Shown piece after piece: positions 8,277-15,006 of a stretch of 15,006 nt of DNA. Position 1 is the first letter of the stretch, and every line of letters begins with the position of its first letter. Origin of the DNA: an uncultured Eubacterium sp. (GTDB lineage Bacteria > Bacillota_A > Clostridia > Lachnospirales > Lachnospiraceae); assembly GCA_948468465.1 (NCBI GenBank), contig CAOKJJ010000127.1, forward strand, positions 1 to 15,006. The letters run 5' to 3'. The translations under genes and the position numbers were made by a program. The notes under the pieces are model-generated. The model did no database searches. It worked only from the letters and a program-made list of their open reading frames with translations, and had not been told where the DNA came from.

Positions 8277-8483
8277 CTATTCTTTTACTTTGTCAATGTC
8301 TGACATGTTCACACCCAGACTATGAAGCAATGTTTTTATAGAAAGATATTGTTCTTTCAAGCTTGCATAGGTCTTTGTCGCATTTTCTTCTCTTGCTAAA
8401 AGCATATGCTGCTGAATATTTCTGAAATCTTCTAATCCTTTTTGTATAATTTCGCCGTTATTCATTTCCGCTATTACCTCCAT
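8277..8483 (-). CDS. Small hypothetical helical protein (68 aa)
   Basis: I do not recognise this protein. From ATG at 8483 it is 68 residues, soluble, charged and predicted mainly helical, ending LHSLGVNMSDIDKVKE. It has no cysteine, transmembrane segment or signal peptide. Three starts are possible: GTG at 8492 (71 aa, no room for a ribosome site), ATG at 8483 (preceded by GGCGGTGG, 5-6 bases away) and ATG at 8465 (preceded by GGAGGT at about 10 bases, giving 62 aa). The gene is credible despite its size because a near-consensus minus-strand promoter lies about 60 bases upstream and a bidirectional terminator follows the stop. I considered a Spo0E-type phosphatase, but the characteristic SxxxD motif is absent. 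It stands alone, convergent with the hexomutase gene. Confidence 0.68.
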   Translation of the reverse strand: MEVIAEMNNGEIIQKGLEDFRNIQQHMLLAREENATKTYASLKEQYLSIKTLLHSLGVNMSDIDKVKE

Positions 8484-8545
8484 GTTTTCCACCGCCTTTG
8501 TGATTCATACAATCTTGATTGACGCAGTTGTCATTTGCTACAATC

Positions 8546-8574
8546 ATTATAGCGTATGTGGTTAAAAGTGTAAA
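8546..8574 (-). promoter_or_regulatory. Strong promoter of the small minus-strand gene
   Basis: Read on the minus strand, TTTACA (8574-8569), a 17-base spacer and TATAAT (8551-8546). That is 5 of 6 matches at -35 and a perfect -10 with ideal spacing. It points toward the gene at 8277-8483 and supports that gene being expressed. The -35 lies inside a 12-bp motif that also forms the stem of the terminator at the gene's other end. Confidence 0.8.
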
Positions 8575-8617
8575 GGATGATTGAACAAAGACATTTCATT
8601 CATATATTGCAGGAGGG

Positions 8618-8708
8618 GCACATGATGCCGGTCAGTTACTTTTCACGGGTCAGGAACACGCACTAGCTGCGCGTTCCGTGAGAATATGATTCACGCCGGT
8701 CATTGTGC
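8618..8708. repeat. 91-nt nested imperfect palindrome (structured element) upstream of gpmI
   Basis: A long hairpin can be drawn by hand from outside inward. GCACA (8618-8622) pairs with TGTGC (8704-8708), TGA (8623-8625) with TCA plus a bulge (8700-8703 region), and CCGG (8628-8631) with CCGG (8696-8699). Further in, TTTTCAC (8640-8646) pairs with GTGAGAA (8678-8684), and GGAACACGC (8653-8661) with GCGCGTTCC (8669-8677) with one A·C mismatch and a small loop. GCCGGTCA also occurs as a direct repeat (8627-8634 and 8695-8702). Only four Ts follow. It is more GC-rich than its surroundings and lies between the divergent promoters, outside both predicted transcripts. It could be a dispersed palindromic repeat, a small RNA or a weak terminator, and I cannot choose from this window. 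Confidence 0.55.
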
Positions 8709-8733
8709 TTTTGTAAAAAAATAAGATTTAGAG

Positions 8734-8762
8734 TTGAGAAATTTGCAAATTAGTGATATTTT
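8734..8762 (+). promoter_or_regulatory. Probable promoter of gpmI
   Basis: TTGAGA (8734-8739), a 17-base spacer and TATTTT (8757-8762). It is moderate in quality but correctly spaced, and lies about 40 bases before the gpmI ATG. Other -10-like AT-rich hexamers overlap nearby, so the exact position is uncertain. Confidence 0.45.
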
Positions 8763-8801
8763 ATAGTAAGAAAAATATTTAGGAGGAAAGAGGAAAACAA
8801 T

Positions 8802-10343
8802 ATGAGTAAAAAACCTACAGTATTAATGATCTTAGACGGCTTTGGTTTAAATGAAAAAAGTGACGGCAATGCCGTGGCACAGGCGAATACCCCTGTACTG
8901 GATAAAATGATGAAAGAGTATCCGTTTGTAAAAGGCTATGCCAGCGGTCTGGCAGTCGGCCTGCCGGACGGACAGATGGGCAATTCTGAGGTCGGGCATC
9001 TGAACATGGGTGCGGGACGCATCGTGTATCAGGAACTGACACGTATTTCAAAAGAGATCGAAGACGGTGATTTCTTTAAAAACGAAGCGCTGCTCTCAGC
9101 AGTGGAAAACTGTAAAAAGAACGGCTCTGACCTGCATTTATTCGGCCTTGTATCGGATGGCGGCGTACACAGTCACAATACACACATTTACGGCCTGTTG
9201 GAGCTTGCGAAAAAAGAAGGCCTTAAAAATGTTTACGTACACTGTTTTATGGATGGACGTGATACAGCCCCGTCTTCCGGCAAGGCATTTATCCAGGAAT
9301 TAGTGGACAAGATGCAGGAAATCGGCGTAGGGCAGATTGCCACAATCAGCGGCCGCTACTATGCGATGGACCGTGATAACCGCTGGGAGCGTGTGGAACA
9401 GGCTTATGCGGCCCTGACCAAAGGGGAAGGCGTCAAAGCTTCGGATCCGGTAGCTGCCATGCAGGCGTCTTATGATGACGACAAGACAGATGAATTTGTA
9501 CTTCCGACTGTCATTGAACAGGATGGAAAGCCAGTCGCAACGGTAAAAGACAACGATTCCGTCATCTTCTTTAATTTCCGCCCGGACCGTGCAAGAGAAA
9601 TGACAAGGGTATTCTGCTGCGATGATTTTAACGGCTTTGACCGCGGACCTAGAAAACAGGTGACATACATTTGCTTTACAGAATATGATGTAACCATTCC
9701 GAATAAAGAAATCGCATTTAAAAAGGTAGAACTTGACAACACATTCGGACAATTTCTGGCTGCAAACGGCAAAACACAGGCCAGAATCGCAGAGACAGAA
9801 AAATACGCACATGTAACGTTCTTCTTTAACGGCGGCGTGGAAGAGCCAAATAAAGGAGAAGAGCGCATTCTTGTAAAATCACCAAAAGTAGCGACATATG
9901 ACCTCCAGCCGGAAATGAGCGCGCCAGCCGTATGCGATAAGCTCTGTGAAGCAATCCGCTCCCAGAAGTATGACGTGATCATTATCAACTTCGCAAACCC
10001 TGATATGGTAGGGCATACAGGCGTAATGGATGCCGCGGTAAAAGCAGTAGAAGCAGTAGACGCCTGTGTAGGCAGGGCACTGGACGCGCTGCTGGAAACA
10101 GACGGACAGATGTTCCTGTGCGCAGACCACGGCAACGCGGAACAGCTCGTAGATTATGATACAGGAGTGCCATTTACCGCACATACAACCAATCCGGTTC
10201 CATTTATCCTGGTCAACTATGACCCGTCTTACACGCTAAAAGAAGGCGGACGCCTTGCCGATATCGTACCGACCCTGATCGAAATGATGGGAATGGAGAA
10301 GCCTGCGGAAATGACAGGAGAATCACTGCTGATCAAAAAATAA
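8802..10343 (+). CDS. gpmI: 2,3-bisphosphoglycerate-independent phosphoglycerate mutase
   Basis: This cytoplasmic glycolytic enzyme interconverts 3- and 2-phosphoglycerate using two Mn2+ ions and a phosphoserine intermediate, without the bisphosphate cofactor. The 513-residue protein is the standard length and belongs to the alkaline-phosphatase superfamily. The catalytic serine is S62 in GQMGNSEVGHLNMGAG. Metal and substrate residues sit at the expected places: D12 in MILDGFG, H123 in GGVHSHN, DGRDT (151-155), RYYAMDRDNRWER (185-197), FRPDRAR (259-265), D401 and H405 in NPDMVGHTG, D442 and H443 in CADHGNAEQ, and H461 in TAHTTNPVP. AGGAGG at 8781-8786 with a second AGAGGA nearer the ATG supports the start. 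It is a single gene here, not in a glycolytic operon, with its own promoter and a hairpin terminator. Confidence 0.98.
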   Translation: MSKKPTVLMILDGFGLNEKSDGNAVAQANTPVLDKMMKEYPFVKGYASGLAVGLPDGQMGNSEVGHLNMGAGRIVYQELTRISKEIEDGDFFKNEALLSAVENCKKNGSDLHLFGLVSDGGVHSHNTHIYGLLELAKKEGLKNVYVHCFMDGRDTAPSSGKAFIQELVDKMQEIGVGQIATISGRYYAMDRDNRWERVEQAYAALTKGEGVKASDPVAAMQASYDDDKTDEFVLPTVIEQDGKPVATVKDNDSVIFFNFRPDRAREMTRVFCCDDFNGFDRGPRKQVTYICFTEYDVTIPNKEIAFKKVELDNTFGQFLAANGKTQARIAETEKYAHVTFFFNGGVEEPNKGEERILVKSPKVATYDLQPEMSAPAVCDKLCEAIRSQKYDVIIINFANPDMVGHTGVMDAAVKAVEAVDACVGRALDALLETDGQMFLCADHGNAEQLVDYDTGVPFTAHTTNPVPFILVNYDPSYTLKEGGRLADIVPTLIEMMGMEKPAEMTGESLLIKK

Positions 10344-10360
10344 AATCAAACTATCATGGT

Positions 10361-10410
10361 GCGCAGGAGCGCTTTTTAAATGGGAATCAGAATGCGGCTG
10401 ATTCCCATTT
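10361..10410 (+). terminator. Hairpin terminator region after gpmI
   Basis: Two hairpins lie in tandem. A short GCGC-AGGA-GCGC stem (10361-10372) is followed by five Ts. A strong 13-bp stem AAATGGGAATCAG/CTGATTCCCATTT (10378-10390 with 10398-10410) has a 7-nt loop. The second is far more stable but is followed by only three Ts then GCGTG. Together they probably end the gpmI transcript. Confidence 0.65.
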
Positions 10411-10467
10411 GCGTGTGCAATTTCTTTACCAGTTAAAGAAAAGATACACAGAAATTTCACACAGTCA

Positions 10468-10496
10468 TTGCATTTTTGACAGAAATTGAGTATAAT
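10468..10496 (+). promoter_or_regulatory. Promoter of the rel gene
   Basis: A perfect -10 TATAAT (10491-10496) with TTGCAT (10468-10473) at 17 bases. A perfect TTGACA also lies at 10476-10481, but only 9 bases from the -10, too close to act with it. The start would be near 10503, giving a leader of about 57 nt. Confidence 0.6.
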
Positions 10497-10559
10497 GCTT
10501 AATTATTAAAGATGATAAAGTGAAGAAAAATTAGCAAAGCCAGGAAGCAGGTGACAGGT

Positions 10560-12884
10560 ATGGCAGATCTTTCGATTGAAATGAAGGAACCACAGGAAAC
10601 AGTAGAAGAATTAGAAGCAAAAATTGGAGCAAAGAGGAACGGAATCCGCAAAATGCCTGATTTTATAGAGCCGGAAGAGTTGTACAAAGAGCTTATAAAC
10701 AGCATTAGAAAATACCATCCATCCACGGATATTACACAGGTGGAGAAGGCATACCGGATTGCGGCGGCAGCTCATAAGGACCAGAAAAGAAAATCAGGAG
10801 AGGCATATATTATCCATCCGCTTTGTGTATCTATGATCCTGGCAGAGCTGGAACTAGATAAAGAAACGATCGTAGCTGGCCTTCTGCATGACATTGTGGA
10901 AGACACAGTGATGACCGATGAAGAGATTGCGCAGGAATTCGGAGAGGAAGTAGCGCTGCTTGTGGATGGTGTGACAAAGCTGGAACAGCTGTCGTACGAT
11001 GTAGATAAGGTAGAGGTACAGGCGGAAAATTTCAGAAAAATGTTTCTCGCAATGGCAAAGGATATTCGGGTAATCCTGATCAAGCTGGCGGACCGTCTGC
11101 ATAATATGCGTACGCTCCAGTATATGCGTCCGGAAAAGCAAAAAGAAATTGCGCGGGAGACCATGGACATTTATTCGCCGATTGCCCAGCGTCTTGGAAT
11201 ATCCAAAGTAAAAATCGAATTGGATGACCTTTGTTTAAAATATCTGGAAGCATCAGCGTACTATGATCTGATCAAACAGGTGGCACAGCGAAAAACCGCG
11301 CAGGATGATTATATCCGCAATTTAACGGACGAAGTGCGCGGACATATTGAACGGGCCGGCATTCAGGCTGAGATTGGCGGCAGGGCCAAACATTTTTTCA
11401 GCATATACAAAAAAATGGTCAACCAGAATAAGACGCTGGATCAGATTTATGATCTGTTTGCCATTCGTATTATTGTCAAAAACGTGATGGACTGTTATGC
11501 GGCGCTTGGTGTGATTCATGAAAACTATGTGCCGGTGCCAGGGCGATTTAAAGATTATATCGCAATGCCAAAACCGAACCGTTATCAATCGCTGCATACG
11601 ACACTGATGGGTTCGGACGGACAGCCGTTTGAGATCCAGATTCGTACCGTGGAAATGCACCGGGTAGCGGAGTATGGTATTGCCGCGCACTGGAAATATA
11701 AGGAAGCTGCTAACGGAGTAAAATCCACAGGCAGCCAGGAAGAAGAAAAACTAAGCTGGCTGCGCCAGATCCTGGAATGGCAGCAGGATATGTCTGATAA
11801 TAAAGAATTTATGAGTCTTTTAAAAAGCGATCTGGATTTGTTTTCAGATATGGTATTCTGTTTTACGCCAAACGGCGATGTCAAAAATCTGCCGAATGGT
11901 TCTACCCCTGTAGATTTTGCATATAGTATCCATTCTGCGGTCGGCAACAAGATGATTGGAGCGAAGGTCAATGGAAAGCTGATGCCGATTGATTATGTGA
12001 TTCAAAACGGCGACAGGATTGAAATTATCACCTCGCAAAATTCCAGAGGGCCGAGCCACGACTGGCTGAATATTGTAAAGAGCACACAGGCCAAGACAAA
12101 GATTAACCAGTGGTTCCGCAGTGAACTAAAAGAAGAAAATATCCAGCACGGAAAAGAACTGATCAGTGTGTACTGCAAGGCAAAAGGCATTGATTTTTCC
12201 GTTATTAATAAATCTGCGTATCAGACAAAAGTGATGCGCAAATACGGATTTCATGACTGGAATTCCTGTCTGGCTACGGTCGGGCATGGCGGCGTGAAGG
12301 AAGCAAGCATTGTAAACAAAATGTTTGACGAATACCGCAAAGACCATCCGATTGAGATTTCCGACGAGCAGATACTTGCAGAAGGCAGTGAAAGCGGTAC
12401 AAAAATGCTGCCGCCGAATTCCAGAAACGGCATTATTGTAAATGGACTATATGATATAGCGGCACATTTTGCAAAATGCTGCAGTCCTGTGCCGGGAGAT
12501 GAGATCTGCGGCTACATTACAAGAGGGCGCGGTGTTACGATACACCGGACAGACTGCATCAATATGATGAATCTGTCCGATACCGAAAAAACCCGCTTAA
12601 TTGAAGCAGAATGGCAGGAAGGCTGCGCAAGCGGGGAACATGGGCTGTACCTTGGGGAACTTAAGATCTATGGAAACAACCGGACGGGCCTGCTCGTAGA
12701 TATTACACGAATATTTACAGAGCGCGAGATAGACATTAATTCGATTCACTCCAAAACGAGCAAACAGGGTATCGCTACAATATCCATTTCTTTCGGCACA
12801 AAAGGCAAGGATGAGATGAACCATATTATTGCAAAAATCCGTCAGGTGGAAAGCGTAATTGATATTGAACGTACTTCAGGCTGA
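10560..12884 (+). CDS. rel: Bifunctional (p)ppGpp synthetase/hydrolase (Rel)
   Basis: This is the stringent-response enzyme. It transfers pyrophosphate from ATP to GDP/GTP to make (p)ppGpp and also hydrolyses it, and associates with the ribosome when amino acids run out. Positions below count from the in-frame GTG at 10551. I prefer ATG at 10560 (774 aa), because AGGTGA (10549-10554) sits five bases before it and the GTG lacks room for a ribosome site. Domains in order: HD hydrolase with LLHDIVEDT (H113, D114), synthetase with GRFKDYIAMPKPNRYQSLHT (331-350), TGS (about 430-492), a helical linker, a Cys-containing motif AKCCSPVPGDEICGY (641-655) and a C-terminal ACT domain (about 703-776). The RFKD form of the loop marks bifunctional Rel, where monofunctional RelA has EFDD. 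It leads a co-directional set with the metallo-hydrolase and hemZ. Confidence 0.96.
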   Translation: MADLSIEMKEPQETVEELEAKIGAKRNGIRKMPDFIEPEELYKELINSIRKYHPSTDITQVEKAYRIAAAAHKDQKRKSGEAYIIHPLCVSMILAELELDKETIVAGLLHDIVEDTVMTDEEIAQEFGEEVALLVDGVTKLEQLSYDVDKVEVQAENFRKMFLAMAKDIRVILIKLADRLHNMRTLQYMRPEKQKEIARETMDIYSPIAQRLGISKVKIELDDLCLKYLEASAYYDLIKQVAQRKTAQDDYIRNLTDEVRGHIERAGIQAEIGGRAKHFFSIYKKMVNQNKTLDQIYDLFAIRIIVKNVMDCYAALGVIHENYVPVPGRFKDYIAMPKPNRYQSLHTTLMGSDGQPFEIQIRTVEMHRVAEYGIAAHWKYKEAANGVKSTGSQEEEKLSWLRQILEWQQDMSDNKEFMSLLKSDLDLFSDMVFCFTPNGDVKNLPNGSTPVDFAYSIHSAVGNKMIGAKVNGKLMPIDYVIQNGDRIEIITSQNSRGPSHDWLNIVKSTQAKTKINQWFRSELKEENIQHGKELISVYCKAKGIDFSVINKSAYQTKVMRKYGFHDWNSCLATVGHGGVKEASIVNKMFDEYRKDHPIEISDEQILAEGSESGTKMLPPNSRNGIIVNGLYDIAAHFAKCCSPVPGDEICGYITRGRGVTIHRTDCINMMNLSDTEKTRLIEAEWQEGCASGEHGLYLGELKIYGNNRTGLLVDITRIFTEREIDINSIHSKTSKQGIATISISFGTKGKDEMNHIIAKIRQVESVIDIERTSG

Positions 12885-12932
12885 TATAAATATAAAACAA
12901 CACAATCATAAAAACAAGGCAGGAATATAAAA

Positions 12933-13559
12933 ATGATGACAGTAAAAGAATTTCAGGTCGGCGTAGTCGGAACAAATTGTTTTTTGGCAGTTAACAGCGA
13001 AACAAGTGAAACGCTTGTCATAGATCCAGGCGATGACGCGGCGGTTCTTGCGGATTATATAGACAAGAACCAGCTGCAGCCGATTGCCGTACTGCTGACG
13101 CATGGTCATTTTGACCATTGTATGGCAGCGCAGCGGATGGCGGAGCAATATGGAATTTCTATCTATGTACATGAGGACGACAAACAGACCATGGAAAACC
13201 CGGCATACAATTGCTGCGGCATGATAGGCAGAAATCTGGTATTTCACGCAGACAAATATTTTCATGGAGAAACAGATCATTTGTCCATTGCCGGATTTGA
13301 AATAGAAGTGTATCATACACCAGGGCATACGCTTGGCGGAGTCTGTTTTTATATCAGGGACGAAGGCATTTTATTCAGCGGTGATACGTTATTTTGTGAG
13401 TCCGTAGGAAGGACAGATTTTCCAAAAGGGAGCATGTCACAGCTTGTACGAAGCATCCACGAGAAATTGCTGTCCCTGCCGAATGACACAAAAGTATTGC
13501 CAGGTCATGGAGAGTGGACGACAATCGGACATGAGCGGCAGCAAAATCCATTTTTGTAA
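12933..13559 (+). CDS. Metallo-beta-lactamase-fold hydrolase (glyoxalase II-like)
   Basis: This is a small cytoplasmic metallo-hydrolase of the hydroxyacylglutathione hydrolase (GloB)-like branch, 208 residues, with no signal peptide. The complete dinuclear metal site is visible: THGHFDH (56-62, giving H57, H59, D61 and H62), H132 in HTPGHT, D151 in FSGDTLF and H192 in LPGHGEWT. The GRTDFP motif (159-164) is typical of this branch. It lacks the longer C-terminal substrate domain of true glyoxalase II, so the substrate is unknown and a thioester is a guess. AGGA at 12921-12924 is a modest ribosome site, and a second ATG follows immediately. The gene starts 48 bases after rel with no terminator between, so co-transcription is likely. 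Its last five codons including the stop are duplicated in tandem just downstream. Confidence 0.93.
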   Translation: MMTVKEFQVGVVGTNCFLAVNSETSETLVIDPGDDAAVLADYIDKNQLQPIAVLLTHGHFDHCMAAQRMAEQYGISIYVHEDDKQTMENPAYNCCGMIGRNLVFHADKYFHGETDHLSIAGFEIEVYHTPGHTLGGVCFYIRDEGILFSGDTLFCESVGRTDFPKGSMSQLVRSIHEKLLSLPNDTKVLPGHGEWTTIGHERQQNPFL

Positions 13560-13574
13560 AATCCATTATTGTAA
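13545..13574 (+). repeat. 15-bp tandem duplication including the stop codon
   Basis: AATCCATTTTTGTAA (13545-13559) is followed directly by AATCCATTATTGTAA (13560-13574), 14 of 15 identical. The unit is exactly five codons, so the second copy is in frame and again ends in TAA. Readthrough of the first stop would add only an amino acid plus NPLL. Confidence 0.85.
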
Positions 13575-13592
13575 TAAAAGCTGAGGGCTGAC

Positions 13593-15006
13593 ATGATATT
13601 AGTACAGTTAAATAAAGAAGATTTTGAGTATGATATTCATTCTCTGGTGAAGGCATTTTATCCATCAGAGAATGTTTCTGTATGTGTGAATCCAAAAGAA
13701 GATTCTGAGCAGATACTGCTTCGTATTGCTGTGAAGTATGAACCAAATCATATTCGAATAGCGATAGAAAAACAGGAATACGGTCTTGCAGAGAAAGTAT
13801 TTACCGTAGACGATAACAACCGAAAACAGACAAAAAATCTGCTAAAGCAAAACCTTTACGAAATTCTTAGCGCATATACGGGCAAAACGCTTCCATGGGG
13901 AACATTGACAGGCATTCGTCCGACAAAAATACCGATGAAAATGCTGGAAGAGGGCAAATCAAAGAACGAGATTGCCTTATATATGGAACAGACTTATTCC
14001 GCATCGAAAGAAAAAATCGCGTTAAGCATGGAAATCGCTCAGAGGGAACTGCAGCTGCTGCAAAGATTAGACGTGCAGAATGGATACAGCCTTTATATCG
14101 GCATCCCGTTTTGTCCGAGTACCTGTCTGTACTGTTCGTTTACCTCTTATCCGATATCCAAGTGGAAACAGCAGATAGATGCCTATCTGGATGCTCTGGA
14201 AAAAGAAATGGATGCGATGTCCCAGTATTTTGCCAAAAGGCATCTGAATACCATATACATAGGCGGAGGAACGCCGACGACACTGGAACCGGAGCAGCTG
14301 GAACGGCTGTTTGCAGCATTGGAGCAGAAGTTTGATTTATCCCATTTGATGGAATTTACAGTAGAAGCAGGAAGGCCGGACAGCATCACCCGGGAAAAGC
14401 TAAAGGTGCTGATAAAGCATGGAATTTCCAGAATTTCCATTAATCCGCAGACAATGAAGCAGGAAACGCTGGACCTGATTGGCAGACGGCATACGGTACA
14501 GCAGACAACAGAGCAGTTTCAGCTTGCAAGAAGCATGGGATTTCAAAACATTAATATGGATTTAATTATGGGGCTGCCAGAGGAAACGTTAGATGATGTA
14601 AAACATACGCTTTCTATGATCAGAGAACTGGATCCGGACAGTGTCACGGTGCATTCGCTGGCATTAAAGCGTGCGGCACGGCTGCAAATGTTTAAAGAAG
14701 ATTATGCAGGGCTTAAGATGGTAAATACACAGCAGCATCTGGATGCGGCTGCAGAGGTGTGCGATGCGATGGGGATGGTGCCGTATTATTTGTACCGGCA
14801 GAAAAATATGGCTGGAAATTTTGAAAATGTTGGATATGCGAAAGAGGGGAAGGCTGGGATTTATAATGTTTTAATTATGGAGGAGAAACAGACCATAGTC
14901 GCCTGCGGAGCCGGGAGCATATCAAAGAGGGTATACCCTGACGGACGTATCGAAAGATGCGAAAATGTCAAGGATGTAGCGTCTTTCATAGAAAGAATCG
15001 ACGAAA
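13593..15006 (+). CDS. hemZ: Coproporphyrinogen III oxidase-like radical SAM protein HemZ (partial, runs off the window)
   Basis: This is a radical S-adenosylmethionine enzyme of the oxygen-independent coproporphyrinogen oxidase family, HemZ branch. The frame is open from ATG 13593 to the window end, 471 codons with no stop. HemZ proteins are roughly 490-500 residues, so only the last few dozen residues should be missing. The 4Fe-4S motif is IPFCPSTCLYCSF, with C174, C178 and C181 in CX3CX2C spacing, followed by YIGGGTPTTL (SAM-binding glycine motif). The HemZ-like C-terminal half shows TVHSLALKRAARLQMF and YYLYRQKNMAGNFENVGYA. An N-terminal region of about 170 residues before the cluster is typical of HemZ and absent from HemN. 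GAGGG at 13583-13587 is the ribosome site. It follows the metallo-hydrolase by 33 bases in the same operon. Whether HemZ proteins truly make haem is unsettled, so the activity is by family only. Confidence 0.93.
   Translation, partial: MILVQLNKEDFEYDIHSLVKAFYPSENVSVCVNPKEDSEQILLRIAVKYEPNHIRIAIEKQEYGLAEKVFTVDDNNRKQTKNLLKQNLYEILSAYTGKTLPWGTLTGIRPTKIPMKMLEEGKSKNEIALYMEQTYSASKEKIALSMEIAQRELQLLQRLDVQNGYSLYIGIPFCPSTCLYCSFTSYPISKWKQQIDAYLDALEKEMDAMSQYFAKRHLNTIYIGGGTPTTLEPEQLERLFAALEQKFDLSHLMEFTVEAGRPDSITREKLKVLIKHGISRISINPQTMKQETLDLIGRRHTVQQTTEQFQLARSMGFQNINMDLIMGLPEETLDDVKHTLSMIRELDPDSVTVHSLALKRAARLQMFKEDYAGLKMVNTQQHLDAAAEVCDAMGMVPYYLYRQKNMAGNFENVGYAKEGKAGIYNVLIMEEKQTIVACGAGSISKRVYPDGRIERCENVKDVASFIERIDE

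Noticed and set aside
8277..8483. Spo0E-like aspartyl-phosphate phosphatase
   Set aside because: Size and helical content fit, but the signature SxxxD motif is not present, so no function was assigned.
8622..8666. 14-codon frame MMPVSYFSRVRNTH with a strong AGGAGG, as an annotated peptide gene
   Set aside because: It lies inside the palindromic element, lacks a convincing promoter in range (TTGAAC-N16-TATATT at 8581-8608 would start transcription after the ribosome site), and has no family. It is kept only as part of a finding.
9470..10135. A 221-codon minus-strand frame opposite gpmI
   Set aside because: It lies entirely within gpmI, which has every catalytic residue in place. The antisense product has no family features.
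10476..10496. Perfect TTGACA next to perfect TATAAT upstream of rel as one promoter
   Set aside because: The spacer is only 9 bases, far too short for sigma-A. The correctly spaced -35 is TTGCAT at 10468-10473.
13895..14335. A 146-codon plus-strand frame in a second reading frame
   Set aside because: It overlaps the hemZ frame, which is open from 13593 to the window end and carries the radical SAM motif. The alternative product has no domain and stops in the middle of hemZ.
1..15006. CRISPR arrays, tRNA/rRNA genes, insertion sequences, att sites, riboswitches
   Set aside because: No spaced direct repeats of CRISPR form, no tRNA-like cloverleaf, no transposase or integrase motifs, and no riboswitch core that I recognise.

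Overview
The window looks like a chromosomal stretch from a low-to-mid GC Gram-positive anaerobe of the class Clostridia, most likely a Lachnospiraceae member. The reasons are the Shine-Dalgarno-led genes, a HrcA-type CIRCE operator, sigma-A style promoters, and the order bifunctional rel, then a metallo-beta-lactamase-fold hydrolase, then hemZ, which I recall as a common Clostridia arrangement. The assignment rests on gene content only. Most genes are housekeeping genes, and I see no phage, insertion sequence, CRISPR array, tRNA or rRNA.

Layout. Positions 1-150 hold a 35-codon remnant that resembles the start of a ribbon-helix-helix protein. A CIRCE operator fused to a near-perfect promoter (156-198) then drives clpB (266-2851), a stress disaggregase that ends at a strong terminator preceded by 10-bp tandem repeats. 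Next come a membrane-anchored polysaccharide deacetylase (3014-3733) and a large chemoreceptor (3886-6372). Both appear to be separate transcription units.

An alpha-phosphohexomutase (6480-8195) has its own promoter with an inverted repeat at the start site. It converges on a small unrecognised minus-strand gene (8277-8483), and the two share a bidirectional terminator. The 309-base gap that follows holds the small gene's promoter, a 91-nt nested hairpin element and the promoter of gpmI, the cofactor-independent phosphoglycerate mutase (8802-10343). The last block is co-directional: bifunctional (p)ppGpp synthetase/hydrolase (10560-12884), metallo-hydrolase (12933-13559) and hemZ (13593 to beyond the window end).

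How the genes fit together. clpB and rel are stress-response functions, for protein aggregation and the stringent response. The hexomutase and gpmI belong to central carbon metabolism. The chemoreceptor and deacetylase face the cell surface. The least ordinary signal is in the chemoreceptor: its ectodomain contains a beta-rich insert that reads like a carbohydrate-binding jelly roll with its two halves swapped, suggesting a polysaccharide-sensing receptor. The other non-routine items are small: the operator/promoter fusion and flipped-arm leader hairpin before clpB, the hairpin before gpmI, the 12-bp motif shared by the small gene's promoter and the terminator, and an in-frame duplication of a gene's last codons including its stop.
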